64,000 nucleotides of DNA from Anisakis pegreffii. Lineage: Eukaryota > Nematoda > Chromadorea > Rhabditida > Anisakidae. The number at the start of each line of letters is the position of its first letter. The first letter of the stretch is position 1. This document shows positions 1 through 12,378 of the stretch, piece by piece. The notes below the pieces were generated by a model, which saw nothing but the letters and a program-made list of their open reading frames with translations, was not told where the DNA came from and ran no database searches. The translations under genes and the position numbers were made by a program. Location of the stretch: positions 1-64,000 of the forward strand of contig JAPYMA010000895.1 of NCBI GenBank assembly GCA_035041965.1, read 5' to 3'.

Positions 1-2805
1 CATAAAATTAAAGTATTCAGAGGCTTCTAATTTAATGTCAATCTCGATGAGTTTCATCAAAATCTTATGGCTTTTTTGGTTTGCTATAATATCCCTTTTC
101 ATGCTTAAGTTTTCTTTCAAATGCATGAATCCATGCTTCCCGCATTTTTTGTTTATATTTAATTAGTTTTTTGTTTCGAACGCAGCAACAGATTAGGTGA
201 CCGAACTCAGTCATTTAGAATAATTGCATGTGTTTCGTTAGATTCATTCTGAATGAATCATATGCTATAATTGTTAGAAATATTGTTCTATGATTTTATC
301 TGAAGATAACAAATTTAGTGCTCCAGAGCGGTGTTCTACTTTATATGTTCACTTCGTTAGTTTCCCGTAATGGAGACGAATTAATTGTGGTAAAGAACTG
401 GTGTCGTGATGCCTGCTTTTTTGTTGATGCTTTAGTATCTGTGATAAGTTGCATGATGTGCTATTATATATGTTGTTATGTGATATGTTTTGTATGTTGT
501 GACGTGATTTGTGTTATATGTTGTGATGCTTTATTTATTGTATGCTGTGATATTTTTTCCATTTTCATTTTAGATGTGATTTATGTGAAAAGTGTAAAGG
601 TTTTGGGGAGGGGGGTGTCGTTATTTTCCGTTTATTTTTGTTGTTGTTGTTTGTTTCTTTTTGTTGTTGTTCTTTTATTTGTATTGTTGCTTTCGTTCTT
701 GAAAGAGCTCTTTAGGGACTTCGCATCCCGGCCACTTCGTGTGGTTATAAAGAGTTCTTTCAATCGGTACTGCCTAGCTAGTGAATGACATTCGCATATT
801 TTGTGTTCGGCCTTGTTTACGGATGAATGAATCAAAAATTATCTTTTGGATGGTGGAATTTGGGTCACCAGTAACGGGGCATGTTCACTAGCTAGGTGGT
901 ACCACCTGATTTCCAGTTGCAACCAGAGGTCGAGGCTGTCAGTATCTTCGCGAAAACTGGGCGGGTTTGGAGAGGTGTTTATGCTAATCGAATGACAGCC
1001 GCCGCTCTGGTGCTTTGGGTAGTAAATGGCTTGTTGGCTCGGACTAGTCAGGGCTGACAAGACGTTTTCTACCCGAAGATTCGTTCAACTGGAAGTCGGG
1101 CTTTTCTTTTCTGGGCCCCTGGTCGCGAAACGGCACTTCGGCACCCGTCTAGCGGTCAGTGGGCCCCAAAAACAGTCACGGTGGGTTGTTTGTGACGGTT
1201 ATTTCTAGAAATTTTCAAATTCCCGCTTTTGAAAGGTAAGCTAATGTGTTGAGCGGTGACAGGTTGCCACATTTGTCACGAAGTCAAATTTGCGTTGTTT
1301 GTTGTTTTAATTCATTTATTTTGAGATTTTTATCCATTTTCTAATGCCTCTACTCCATGTTAGGGTTTTCCTTTTCAAGATAATGCAATGAGGGACGATA
1401 AGGAGCAAGTTTTCCGCCTAGTCACCCGAGTTATTCCGTGATTCAGATTGTAACCTTTAGTTCGTAAGTCACAATAGTAGTGTAGTTCACAATAGTGTTC
1501 GTCGGGGTGCAACTTTTTGGCCAGTGGATTCCGTCGGAGTAAAGTGGTCAGGAAATTGCCCTTTGTAGGGGTTCCCGACGAACAATACTTCACAATATAT
1601 TCCGTAAGTTGTAGACAGCTACCCGAATTATGTATTTTTCTGTTGTCTTGGACATAGCTCGTGTCAATTATAGTAGCTACGTGTCAAATCCTTCTAGACT
1701 GATTACTTTAAGCAAGTCAATTTGACCGGATTAGCTGATTTGACTAGTTGGACTGTGTTAAATGAGGTTTCTTTATCGTTATTCGGAGTTTCTTCAGATA
1801 TCGGGAATGGCATAGATGGTAATGTAAGGAATGATATTTTCGATTGATTGATCTTGAATGTATTCGATTGATCTCGCACTATAAACGACTTCAATCTTGA
1901 AAACATTCACTATTTTTCGCCTTTTCAGAAACTTCAAAATCCCATTTTTATTCGTTTGTCTTCGAAGTTTTGTCTCATTTCTGTTGTATTCGAATTTTTG
2001 TATGCAGAGGAAATTTTTTCGCACTTTCAGTTTTTGTATCGTTCGTTCGTTGTTTTCTTTCCGCTTCTGAATGACTTTATTCAACTTTTTATTGCTGATT
2101 TGGATATATTAACTTTTGTGTATTTATTTTTTATATAAGGCATTGTTTGATATGTGATTTTTATATTGTCACCTATCCAATTTCATATATTTGTTCGTTT
2201 GTCTCCTTTGAAAAGCAAAACATGAACTGTTTAACATTTCTTGTTCTCGTTTTCAAATGTTTATGCCTTTCTAACGCGAAATATACGAAATATAGGTTGA
2301 TTTTGAGCATTGAAAAGAGTTTTTTCTTTCGGAATCCGAAGCTTTTTGTCGTGAATTCGTTTTGATTTTGAATGATTAATCGTCTCGTTTCCGAATGTTT
2401 TCATTCATTAATCATGTTGCTTCAATAACTCATAAGTAAAGATAGGTTGTTGTTGAGCGGTCAGTAGCATCAGTTTAATGGAATATTTGATACGTTTTTT
2501 GATCGTTGAATAAAGATTTTATAAGTGCTGTTCGAAGAGTTCGTAGCACATCCCACATTAAATCTCACAATATTTTCATCCCATTACAACAGTATTATTC
2601 TCTCGTCTACATCAGGGTTTCTTTCGGCGTTTACTTGTAATAACACTGGGTAATATTACGAAGCACAAAGGATTAATGGCACATAAGCATTAACGGATAA
2701 AGTCATCCAAGCAGTACACAAAAAAGTTCGATTTCATCAATAAGGCACTATAAGGTGATCATCCAAACACAAAGGGATAAGACGATCGTCATCCTATATT
2801 ACGTA
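1..2805. other. Gene-free AT-rich stretch with a GC-rich block
   Basis: I see no spliced gene here. Positions 440-560 are an irregular TG-rich repeat (TGTTGTGATGTGAT-like units), which explains a cysteine-rich 156-codon plus-strand reading frame at 318-788. Positions 840-1210 are clearly richer in G and C than the surroundings and read like an old repeat copy. Around 1470-1605 an imperfect inverted repeat around TGTTCGTCGGG and CCCGACGAACA suggests a decayed foldback element. The remainder to 2805 shows nothing recognisable. Confidence 0.5.
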
Positions 2806-3102
2806 TAGTGTTGGGAACCGCAAGATTTTTCTCGGTGGTCACCGACCGAGAGCCCTGTCGGTGATTACCGCAACTTGGTATTCACCGACCGCATGAGTTT
2901 GAGCATCGGTTGGTTGCCGATTGGTTGCAACCGCCTGGCGGTTTGCCACCGTCACTGACCGAGCACGCACTGTGTCGGTTGCGGTTGGTGGTCACCGACG
3001 GGTCGGTAATCACCGCAACTCGGTAATCACCCACGGTCGGGGACCACCGCAAAACCGTTGGTGATTACCGACCGATTTTCGGTGGTCACCGACCCAACAC
3101 TA
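2806..3102. mobile_element. Small non-autonomous hAT-like element (MITE)
   Basis: The 297-bp element starts with TAGTGTTGGG and ends with its exact reverse complement, CCCAACACTA. The flanking 8-mers are ATTACGTA (2798-2805) and TTTACGAA (3103-3110), which agree at 6 of 8 positions and look like an aged 8-bp target-site duplication. Ends of the form YARNG and 8-bp duplications are known marks of hAT transposons. The interior is much richer in G and C than its surroundings and is built from repeated CGGT(G/A)(A/G)TCACCG and ACCGAC words on both strands. It has no coding capacity, so it must have been moved in trans. The duplication has two mismatches, so the insertion is old. Confidence 0.7.
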
Positions 3103-6100
3103 TTTACGAATGAATGCCTGATGAGACAGAGGGTAGCGCAAAGGCGTTCAGAATTGAAACAGGTTTACTCTGTAGGAAAAGTTGGATGGGGGAAGGCGGC
3201 TGAAACCGTCAGCATTACCAGAATTGCTAGATGCTCTATCAAAACTCTTTTTTTTCGAACTTCAGACTTCTGTGACACCCAATGTATTCAATACTTATGA
3301 AGGCGAGGTTGGCTTTTCCATCTGATATTCTCTCAGTCTACTGCATTCCATGAGGTTGCTTCGATTGAACAATACAACGGATCAACGGAGGTGTGAATTA
3401 TTCACACAACTAATTCTTTTCAGGATTTTGCTCTCAGCGACTTGAAACATTTCTGACCCACTTAACGATAAAAAACTTACAAAGTAACCTGGATGATTAG
3501 AAGCCTTGAAAAAGCTTTGGAAAGTTACGAAAAAATGTGTTCGATCAATTCATTCTCGATTATTATACATGCATAAATGTGTTTCTGAAAGTCGAACTGC
3601 AGCGAATATGATGGTCTTTTTATTATGATCGGTAATTTTAGGTTTTAACATGCAACAAACAGATGCTATCTTATCTGCACAATGTGGAGAAGAAATCAAA
3701 CAATTTGCACATTTATTTTACGTAGAAAATGCACACGTCTCCGAAACTGCTATGAACTAGATGCATTCGTAAATGTACATCGCACTGCACTTCTTTCATG
3801 TTGCACGCAAACCGGAAGCGTGTGAAAAGAAACACCTTTATATTGAACATATCAGACATTCGCTGATCAGTTTGAATGATAACTGAGAAGGCGTTGTATG
3901 CAGTAGACATATTTAAGAACTGAAACTTTGCTCAATAAACCACTAAATAATAACGCTCGGCAAAGCAACAGTCAACACATTTCGTGACGTATGACACCGA
4001 TAATATGACTATTTCTTTTTTATTCATCAGCAATTTCCTCAGCAAAAGCTAAGTGCAAATGCATCGTTTACTTGAACGAAATGAATTGTGAAATTGAAGC
4101 TTTAAAACAGCTGATGTGCTTCAATGAAGGAACCATCAGAAAGGAAAATGATCGTGGAACGCTTTATGGAGCCCATGTTACCATCGAAGGATACTGATGT
4201 GATATGATGATTGAGTTTTCACTGTCGTAGATTGTGAACTTTACTTCACACTATGGATGTTTGATCATCGAAATGTTGTTTATTCACTTGATGAAGTCAA
4301 AAGATTACTCGAAACGCACAAATATGACGTGGTGATCTCGCTGGCAGCTATTTCATGAGAAATCACGTCAGAGGGAACTTCGACAACATCATATCGAGGA
4401 AGCGTAAGTGCATTGGCAGATGCAATAAAGTGCATGAGAAATGTTAAAGGATATTTGAAAAAAAACATTGATATCGACTACACTGATATCTTGATATGTT
4501 CCATTCGAAATATAAATGCCGGCTTCACTCAAATAGATGATTACGAAATGAGATTGCTTGGAAAATGCCATGCTGAATGAAAGTGAATTTTAGTTGTGTT
4601 TTTCATCAAGTATTTTCGTCAAATATGTTTCGATGATTATTGCTGTTGAATCACTTGATTTGCATTTCTTGATTTTAACATGATTTTATCATTTCATAGG
4701 AAACATGTCCACTCTTAGACACTTACTACTTACCACTCGGTCTCAGAAAGCAGCTTTCAATTTACTTTCTTGGAAGACAGCACGTGTGTCACAAAAACTA
4801 CTCATTGTCAGTATTTTGATTGATTCCGGTACCCTCAGGTTTGCCTGGGAACATATGAATTTTCTTGCAGCATTCGATTGCTCACAACCTGTACTTTCAG
4901 AAAAACATATTTTGGCGAGCGATTTTGTATTCTTGAGGAGATATGGCTATTTTTCTAAGGCCATCTCAATTAGCGCAGAGGCACTCATTCAAATACATTG
5001 CATCACTATGAATCAGTTGCATACATTAGTATAGCACTATAGGCGTTACAATCCTCAAAGTACCGGTACCCTAAGGTTTGCCTGGTAACATATGAATTTT
5101 CTGGCAGCATTCGATTGCTCAGAATCTCTACTTTCAGAAAAACATATTTTGCCGAGCGATTATGTATTCTTGAGGAGATGTAACTATTTTCTCAATCATA
5201 TACGGTTTGCCATCTTCGAGCCTACTGTACCCTCAAGTTTGCCCGTTAACATATGAATATTTGTACACCAGTCGATCCAACGGAATCTCTTGATTCAGAA
5301 AAGCATATATTTTACTGAGCTATTTTGCTTCCTTGAGGAAATATAGCTATTTTTCTAAAGCCATCTGAATTGGCGCAGAGGCACTCATTCAAATCATTGT
5401 ATCAGTACATACATCCCTACAGATAGTGATTCCTGTGATATTTTCTGATTTCAGTGATATTTCTGTCATATATTCTGGTTTCGGCGATATTTCGGTGGTT
5501 CTTTTCGGGCTGCCATTTTTTAAGCAATATTGCTCGAAATTCGAATTTCTGTTGTTTTATGAACATTGTTTTGGGCAGAAGTATCGCCATTTTCCACTCA
5601 TCTATGTATTATATTATTTCTGATGATCACAGTTTGTTTAATTGATCTTTTAAGATTCCAATTCCTTAGAAATTTGAACGTTTTTTGATGGAATTTAAGT
5701 TTTCGATAGAATTTTTTCTAATTTTTATGACGCTTTCTAACTTACGATACTGAAAGAAGTTCTGATAGAAGAAGGTACAATTCCGTCTGAAGAACCTTAT
5801 AATTTCGAGTTCTCAATTCATGATCGATTTTATTCATATCGGTCCTTTTTATTTTTCCATATCTATTGTTTTCTGGGAGATCTATAGGAATTTGGAGCAT
5901 TGGGAAAGTATTTAACTTTCACCAGTTCTGGAATTTGTGACGTTTGCTAGCATGTTATTTTGGTTGGTAGAATGCGGAGTTGATGTCGACGTTTAAGTCA
6001 GAGACTAAAACTGAGTACTGAATTGGTCAATCCTCAATCCCATTAAGAAATGCACTCACTGAATGCGTTGTAAATGCATTCTTTACTGATGCCACTGATC

Positions 6101-8390
6101 AGGACACGATACAGACTTGCGTTTTTAATTTGGTATCACGTCGAATTTCATTACAAGCGCACATCTTCCAGAATGATTCTGTGGGTGATGGAGCTTGTAT
6201 GGTTTCTTGCAAGGATTTTGGTGAAGCGAATTTCATTGATTCTTCATTTATGCAACTCTCCAATGATACTTCCTGAAATTCAACGAAACTTGAAATGACT
6301 TGAAGAGAGCAAGGTTCATGTAGATAGAGATGCTGATCTCTGATCAAAACGTTATCTCTTACTAATATCTCACTAATGATGATCGTCCAAGTCTGAGAGG
6401 GTTTCGTTTCTCCCAACGATTTGCTGAAATTCTGTTCAGTTTTCTCTCTCACAGCATCTGTTATTCCCTCACCCGTCATCACCAATTCCAGTGCTATTCA
6501 TGAACGAGGATGGTTTCTCAAAATGTTATCAAACAGAATTGTTTTCATCGTTTACATTAGTCGCTTCATCGCTGAAAAATGACCTTCCTAAAAGTATTAA
6601 TTCGATAATTCAGTTCAATTAAAACTGTTAGCGGGGTTTTTTTGACAGGAGCAAATATGGAACATTTCACTCCAGCGAGCTCAATTCCATTACCCAACAA
6701 TTTTGGGGGATGGTAATTTTTGACCGTATTTAAAATTTTGATAAGTGTGAAAAAGGAAGTGAGAAGATTGGTTCATGAGATAGCACTCTTGAGATAAACG
6801 TATGAAGAAATCGTCAATACTTAGAACGTAAAGTTGAAATTTAAAAAGATACTTTGAACTCTGCAGTGATATGTGCAGATGCATCCTGCAAAGTATTCAG
6901 CCATTCCACTCTGTCATCAACCAATTCCAATGACTTGTATGCTTTATGCGTTGACATTGAGGCTCGATTGTAGTTTCAACTCGTCATTCCTATCAGTGTT
7001 GTCTCCGATTCCTACCTAATCTTCTCCTCCCTCAGCTTCTTCAGTTAGCTTGAAGGGAATCAATGCGGTTAAAATGAATGAAGTATGGTCCGAACTATCC
7101 AATGAAACGATATGCAAGATTCCATCGATCAAGATATTACAAACCTAAACGAGCGTTGAAATGACAGCGAAGAAGTTTGTTTTCACAGTTTCATCAGCAG
7201 GATGACAACTTTTCTTCTTTCCCGACAAACCAAACGTTTAACATAGCGATTTTAAGAATAATAATCTTCCCAAATCATATGTACGATTGCATATGTAATC
7301 TCATGTGTAATCGTCATATGTAATCCCAAAAAGTTTCCAGGAAGTTATTGAGGGTTTTTTGATTGCATTCTTCGCATTATTTTCTTCATGCACCCATAGT
7401 AGTCAAATTGTGAATTTGTTGCCATTATTTTTGTTGATATTATTTTTTGCAGTGACTTCAACATCTTCTCTAATGATGATCTTCTCAGAGATTCCCTCGA
7501 TCAACAGTGTCAAAGGATCTTACTTAAATTATCACAACGAAGAATTCAGTAATTTTTGCAATAATTGTAATCGCAAAAAGAAGTCAGCAACATCTGCAAT
7601 AATTTTAATCGAAATAAGATGCAGCGATGCTGCTCGATAGCTCAACAAAACGATGATTTGAATGCACGCAAAGTAGAATGAGATTCATTACGAACATTGT
7701 TCGAATTCGACTAATGTTATAATTTAAAGAAATCACAAACTGCAAGTGAAAATGATACTGCGATCCACATTCGAAATGAATCCTTTAAAAACAAATGCTA
7801 CTGTCAAGGCTTCTCATTTTGGATCGAAATGTCGAAAGAATGAATGGGACTATCAAATTTTTCATCAATTTCTTTTGCACTATTGGATCGATTGCATGAT
7901 CGGCGAGAATTTTAAAGAAAATAAAAGGAAATATGTGTGAAAATATAATTATATTCGTAAATACGCTCTTCCTTCAGTCATGTATCACGTTGTCAGGATT
8001 AATGAACGATACAAATCACTGATATTTCATCGCATAATTGAGCGAATCAACCGAATGGGTACGAAATCCGCGGATCTCACGGGATCGAGGCATTAGTTCC
8101 GTTCATGTTTTTGTCATGAAGCAAAATTTTCGTCGAAACCCTGAAGGGGCATTAGTTATGATCAAATAAAACAACTATGAATCCGACGTGATGGAATCCA
8201 GTGTGATTCGCTTAATATTAGACGAAAGTACGATATGGAGCGCATAAACGTATGTGAGTGTGTGAACAAGATATGATCAGCAGTACTACATTTATACGCG
8301 ATCGGTTATTGGCACTCGCTGTGATGGCTTAATTGAATACATGCTCGATGGTTTGTTAATTGCTTTTAGTGGAAATTACAATTTCAATTG
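3103..8390. other. Gene-free stretch with diverged repeats
   Basis: No gene is supported. Several plus-strand segments look exon-like, for example 4231-4580, which stays open after one in-frame stop, and 3643-3718 with a TTTTAG acceptor, but their splice phases do not join and none resembles a known family. A minus-strand frame of 128 codons (6099-6485) is about the longest expected by chance at this base composition. Apart from the tandem copies at 4826-5403, nothing else stands out. Confidence 0.4.
4826..5403. repeat. Three diverged tandem copies of a ~130-185-bp unit
   Basis: Copies begin at about 4826, 5063 and 5227, each with a (G/C)GGTACCCT(C/A)A(G/A)GTTTGCC-like start followed by an ACATATGAAT box, a TCGAT block and a CAGAAAA(A/G)CATAT block. 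Copies 1 and 3 share a further 3' part containing GCGCAGAGGCACTCATTC; copy 2 lacks it. The plus-strand frame at 4705-5034 runs through copy 1, but copies 2 and 3 do not keep the frame, so this is a decayed repeat and not a tandem gene family. Confidence 0.75.
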
Positions 8391-8494
8391 AGTGTCGCTA
8401 TGATGTAACACTTTTATTGAATCTTTTAATGTGCTCAAACAGTGTCGCTATGATGTACCGAACAATTTTATTGAATCTTTTAATGTGCTAAAAC
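8391..8494. repeat. Tandem duplication of a ~50-bp unit
   Basis: Units 8391-8440 and 8441-8494 both start with AGTGTCGCTATGATGTA and end with TTTTATTGAATCTTTTAATGTGCT followed by an A-rich tail. They differ by a small insertion (ACAC against ACCGAACAA) and few substitutions, so the duplication is recent compared with other repeats here. It lies 21 bases upstream of the first ATG of the tentative gene at 8515. Confidence 0.85.
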
Positions 8495-8514
8495 AGATTG
8501 CAATTATTGAATAA

Positions 8515-9157
8515 ATGCCACCCAATCATCAAATTCTTTCATATACGAACGAATCGATTATTGTGAATGTTGTCAAAGGAATGAGGGCTTACTGGAAAAT
8601 TCCTACCTTGAATCACGCTCTTTTCATAACACCTATATATCCGTTTATATGTCAAATGTGAGTGCATTCGATCACATCCGAGTGTTTTTATAATTCTCGG
8701 TTAAATTCATCTCACTGCTGGACATTCAGTTTTCGTATTCATTATATGACGACAACATCTCGTCAGTGTTATGATGATATTTATTACTACCAATAGGAAT
8801 ACGTCGAATCGCAAACTCAGGTCATCTTCATTCAAGTCAATGAACCAATTCATTATTGGAGCGGTGTAAAAGAAATTAACAGTAAGACAAAAAATTCAAC
8901 GAAAAAGCGAGCTTAAGCAAATCAGATACTGCTAAGAATCTTTATGCAGTTTTCTCACAATCAGCAATGGCAATATTCAGTGGAATATAGATGAGCAATT
9001 TGAATGCAATCAAATGGAAATCTAATGAAGACACACGCAGAACTCGGGAGAAGTGATGCTTCGAAACGATTGGTTTAGAATGACTCGAAAACGACTTCTG
9101 CGAATTTCGACGGATCTTGATCCTTCATTGGATAGCACGGATGATGACCAAAACTAA
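8515..9157 (+). CDS. Tentative four-exon gene, 120-residue protein of unknown function
   Basis: I do not recognise this protein. Exons 8515-8657, 8730-8765, 8797-8863 and 9041-9157 join in phase into an open frame of 120 codons. The first ATG has an in-frame TAA immediately before it. Exon 1 ends at a strong donor (GTGAGTG) and exon 2 follows a good acceptor (GGACATTCAG). The donors of exons 2 and 3 are weak (GTGTTA, GTGTAA). The first exon encodes a fairly hydrophobic stretch (about residues 34-50, HALFITPIYPFIC). The end is basic, then acidic (DLDPSLDSTDDDQN). AATAAA follows the stop by 26 bases. The gene would converge on the aldo-keto reductase with only about 160 bases between stop codons. 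It could be chance: the exons are short and no homologue was seen. Confidence 0.33.
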
Positions 9158-9182
9158 AAACAATGATCGATTGCATTCTATC

Positions 9183-9188
9183 AATAAA
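9183..9188 (+). terminator. AATAAA poly(A) signal of the tentative plus-strand gene
   Basis: A canonical AATAAA lies 26 bases past the TAA at 9155-9157, a spacing usual for compact nematode 3' ends. It sits between the converging stop codons of the plus-strand gene and the aldo-keto reductase. Confidence 0.45.
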
Positions 9189-9319
9189 ATCTTAAATTTT
9201 TAATGTGGAGATATGATTGAAGTTCAATTGATATGATAACTGTTTATCTCCAACGGCAATTCAACTTCAAAAGAAGAACAAAACTAGTCGAAAGATGTTC
9301 TCTAAAAGAACGAGACTTA

Positions 9320-12300
9320 CTAGTCAAAGATGAACAGACGTACGCGTTGACTGACTGCATCGAGCTTGATTCTATCCTCGTCATCAAGTTTAAAATCGAA
9401 TATATTAATATTTTCACGAATATGTTCCGGATTCGTACTCTTCGGTATCACGCAAAAGCCATTCTCCACCAGAAACCTCAGCAGAACCTGGAAACGAATC
9501 GTACACTTGACGTCGAAGGGCGCTAAAGAGATTGATATTCTTTAGATTTATCAAAAATCATTTTCGGACTTTCAATGACAGATATTTTGTTTGTATCATT
9601 TGATTAAATCAGACTTCTAATGAACACTGTCAACTGCATGTGCTGTTAAGTAATTTCATGAATATTTAAAATTTATTCAACGTGACTGAACTAAATGATT
9701 CACTAAAGTTTCGAGAAAGACAGAGCAACTCATTGCAATGAGCGAAGACAACAGTGAAATAAAAATGAATGTTATCACCTGTGCGGGCGTCTTTTTATGT
9801 TTTTCGGCCACAACCTGAACCGTTGGATCCTTCAGCGGTTCACCTTCGGGCCAAAATCCATCTGGCCGAAAATCCTTCCGCCCTGGAGAACCGAGTGGTG
9901 CGTAAGCTGTCACCGCTATATTTCGAGATCGGCAGTACTGTCGTAATTCTTTTTGTGGGAAATACAAGTGAGCCTCTATCTGTAAGGTCAGCAAAAGCTG
10001 TTCTTTTGGCAAACAAAGACGAATTTTGTAAGACGGTGACATAGTTTTTCTTTCGAAGTACAAAACGAAAACGAAAAACATTAATGCTTGCCATGAATAC
10101 AACTCAATGTTACGGACAGAGAAAGGATCACAATTAATGTCTCGGGTAACCGTTTCAATCGTGAACATCAAAAAATGAACAATGAGAGGTGATCACAAGG
10201 AACAAATAGATATATAAACAGCCATATATTGCGAGAAGACTTGATTATTTTACCTGTAAATTATGCGGTTTTATTTCAGCTTTTTCGTAAATTCTTTCAA
10301 TTTGCTCTCTGTTAAAATTGGACAATCCGATCGCCTGTAATATTAACTGGAAATCATTATGATCGATCTACTTACAATTAGCTTTCGAATTGTTTTTATA
10401 CTCCAATTGAAGATCTGAACGAGTTCCATTCGTGTTTGAAAATGTCGAATATTAACATGTGGAATATATGCGGAGAAATACTGAATGTTCTTTCAAAGAA
10501 AGGATGCCTTATCAATATTTGCATGACTAGTTGTTTACCTTTAGAATGCCTTTCTTGTAGAGAGACTCTAACGCTCGCCACGTCTCCAGATGATCTACAT
10601 CATCAACCGCAAATCTTCCATTTTCAACCAGCGGTGCAAATTGATCATTCTTCGGCTTAAAACTCTACTCTTAATGATTCAGTTCACTGCAGTGATTACT
10701 CATTATACATCTATGTAGCATTCACTATTCGCAAGAAACCATGTGAATATGAGCTAAAATACACGTATTTTTAGATTGACGACGGGAAATCTATTCACGA
10801 AAAACTAGTTAAAAAAGCATTAACGCATCAAAAGAATAGAAAACGGTAGAAAAGACAAAATGTACTGATTTCCATCAGGATTTCAAAACGACTTTTGTAC
10901 TACTTCATCTGAGAAGACCAGTCTCCTCACAGGAGTATATTACGAAAGTAATACGAATGGATCACGCACCTTTACAGCACATGGACAATGAATCAAATAC
11001 AAATCAATATAATCGGTTTTAAGCGCTTTGAGTTGTTGTTGAACCACTTTTTCAACATTTGGTGGAGAGTGCGCTGTGAACGGCAGCTGAAGAAAACGAC
11101 CTTATTCAGCAATTGAAGATGTTTTCGTTGAGTAATATTCATTTGCATTTAAGGCTCGTGAGGAAGGAGGAGAACGAACTGATTTCGAGTTCTATTCATC
11201 AGCTTTCGAGCCCTTCAAAATTGCGAAGATCTCTTTCAGCAACGAATTTCATTTACAGCATCAAATACTATGAAAAGTATCTATCTTATGAGCGCATTCA
11301 GTGAAGACCAACCTATCCTAATCCTACAACATTACCATAAAAGCGCAATGACTTAACCTTTGTTTCGATGAACAGTTGTTCTCTAGTGATCTTTCCTTGG
11401 CTGATCATCGCACTGAGGGCATTGCCAACGCCACGTTCAGTTCCGTAAAGAAATGCCGTATCGAAAAGACGATATCCCGAATCTATCGCTGTTTCAATCG
11501 CTTTATACAGTGCATTTTCATCCTTTGACTAAACAAAAAAACTTTTTCCGAGGCCTTCAACTCCAAGAGGAATTTGTGTATGTTAATTGCGTTTAAAGAA
11601 CGCAAGGACCGAATATCCTAAATCAGTGTTTCCTATAGGGTGTAAACCAGCTCCTTGGGAATAATTTGGAGGTGTCATGGGGAGCAATTGAAGGCATAAA
11701 TAAACTTGTTGATAAATTTCCATTTTTATCGCTGAAGAGTGTTTTTTTTCATAGCTTTTCGTTTTTGGTTGCCGACGAGTTCCATATTGTTTCTGCAGTG
11801 GAAAAAATAAGGTTCTAGAAATACTTATTTCATTCCAGAAAATTAATTTCTTTCATGCCACTGAGAAATTTTCCGACCGGATCCCAATTTGCCTGTGATG
11901 TTATGCGTGGAAATAGTAAATTAATGTGGTGGTGGGGTTGAGGGAGAGCGGGTAATGACGGCCTGCCAGACCGTCGAAGAGGTAATCGAGCTTCTAAGCG
12001 TGAGAAACACTGTTCTCGATTGTATGCAGCTATAACGTAATTTAGTGACTGATTTGGTTGAAATTCTCTCAGTTTGTTAACGAAAATACATAACAAATTG
12101 GTTTGTGTTCAATAACGAATTTGTGTTCAATAACGGAGCTTTGACGTATTTATGAAGTGTAACAAGCGTTACGATTAATAAACAATTAAGTGAAACGTTC
12201 TGCTGATTACTTATTAGTTAGGTCATCATTCAAGCTTGCGAAAAATCTCAAATGTATCATTTACCAGCCACGTTCCCAATCCAAGCAATGGTAGCTTCGC

Positions 12301-12336
12301 ACCAGTTGGCAATGTCACACAATCGACGTTCACCAT
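9320..12336 (-). CDS. Aldo-keto reductase, complete, seven exons
   Basis: An NADPH-dependent reductase of aldehydes and ketones of the soluble aldo-keto reductase family (AKR1-like TIM barrel). Exons 12265-12336, 11358-11528, 10970-11086, 10539-10655, 10254-10334, 9779-9979 and 9320-9487 join in phase 0 throughout and give 308 residues, normal for the family. The start MVNVDCVTLPTGAKLPLLG matches the usual N-terminal hairpin. Catalytic residues are all present: Asp47 (LFDTAF), Tyr52, Lys81 and His114 (YLIHCP), each four residues later than in human AKR1B1. Cofactor signatures include GLSNFN (162-167), AYAPLGSPGR (211-220) and IPKST (267-271) followed by the EN pair at 278-279. The stop is TAG at 9320-9322. 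Donors are GT and acceptors AG at every junction. No AATAAA lies close behind the stop on this strand; the nearest is near 8780. The physiological substrate cannot be read from sequence. Confidence 0.96.
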
Positions 12337-12378
12337 TGAAATTTGTCTGCTCGAGCGTTACAGTCAGAATGGAATGGC

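Noticed and set aside
318..788. 156-codon cysteine-rich plus-strand ORF
   Set aside because: It translates an irregular TG-rich repeat; the Cys, Val and Ile content follows from the repeat and there is no signal for a gene.
839..1060. 73-codon minus-strand ORF in the GC-rich block
   Set aside because: High GC lowers stop frequency; the opposite strand is open as well, and no family was recognised.
6099..6485. 128-codon minus-strand ORF
   Set aside because: About one frame this long is expected by chance in 64 kb of this composition, and no homology or splice partner was seen.
9840..10094. Frames overlapping aldo-keto reductase exon 6 on both strands (also 9769-10044 plus)
   Set aside because: They are shadows of the real exon 9779-9979.
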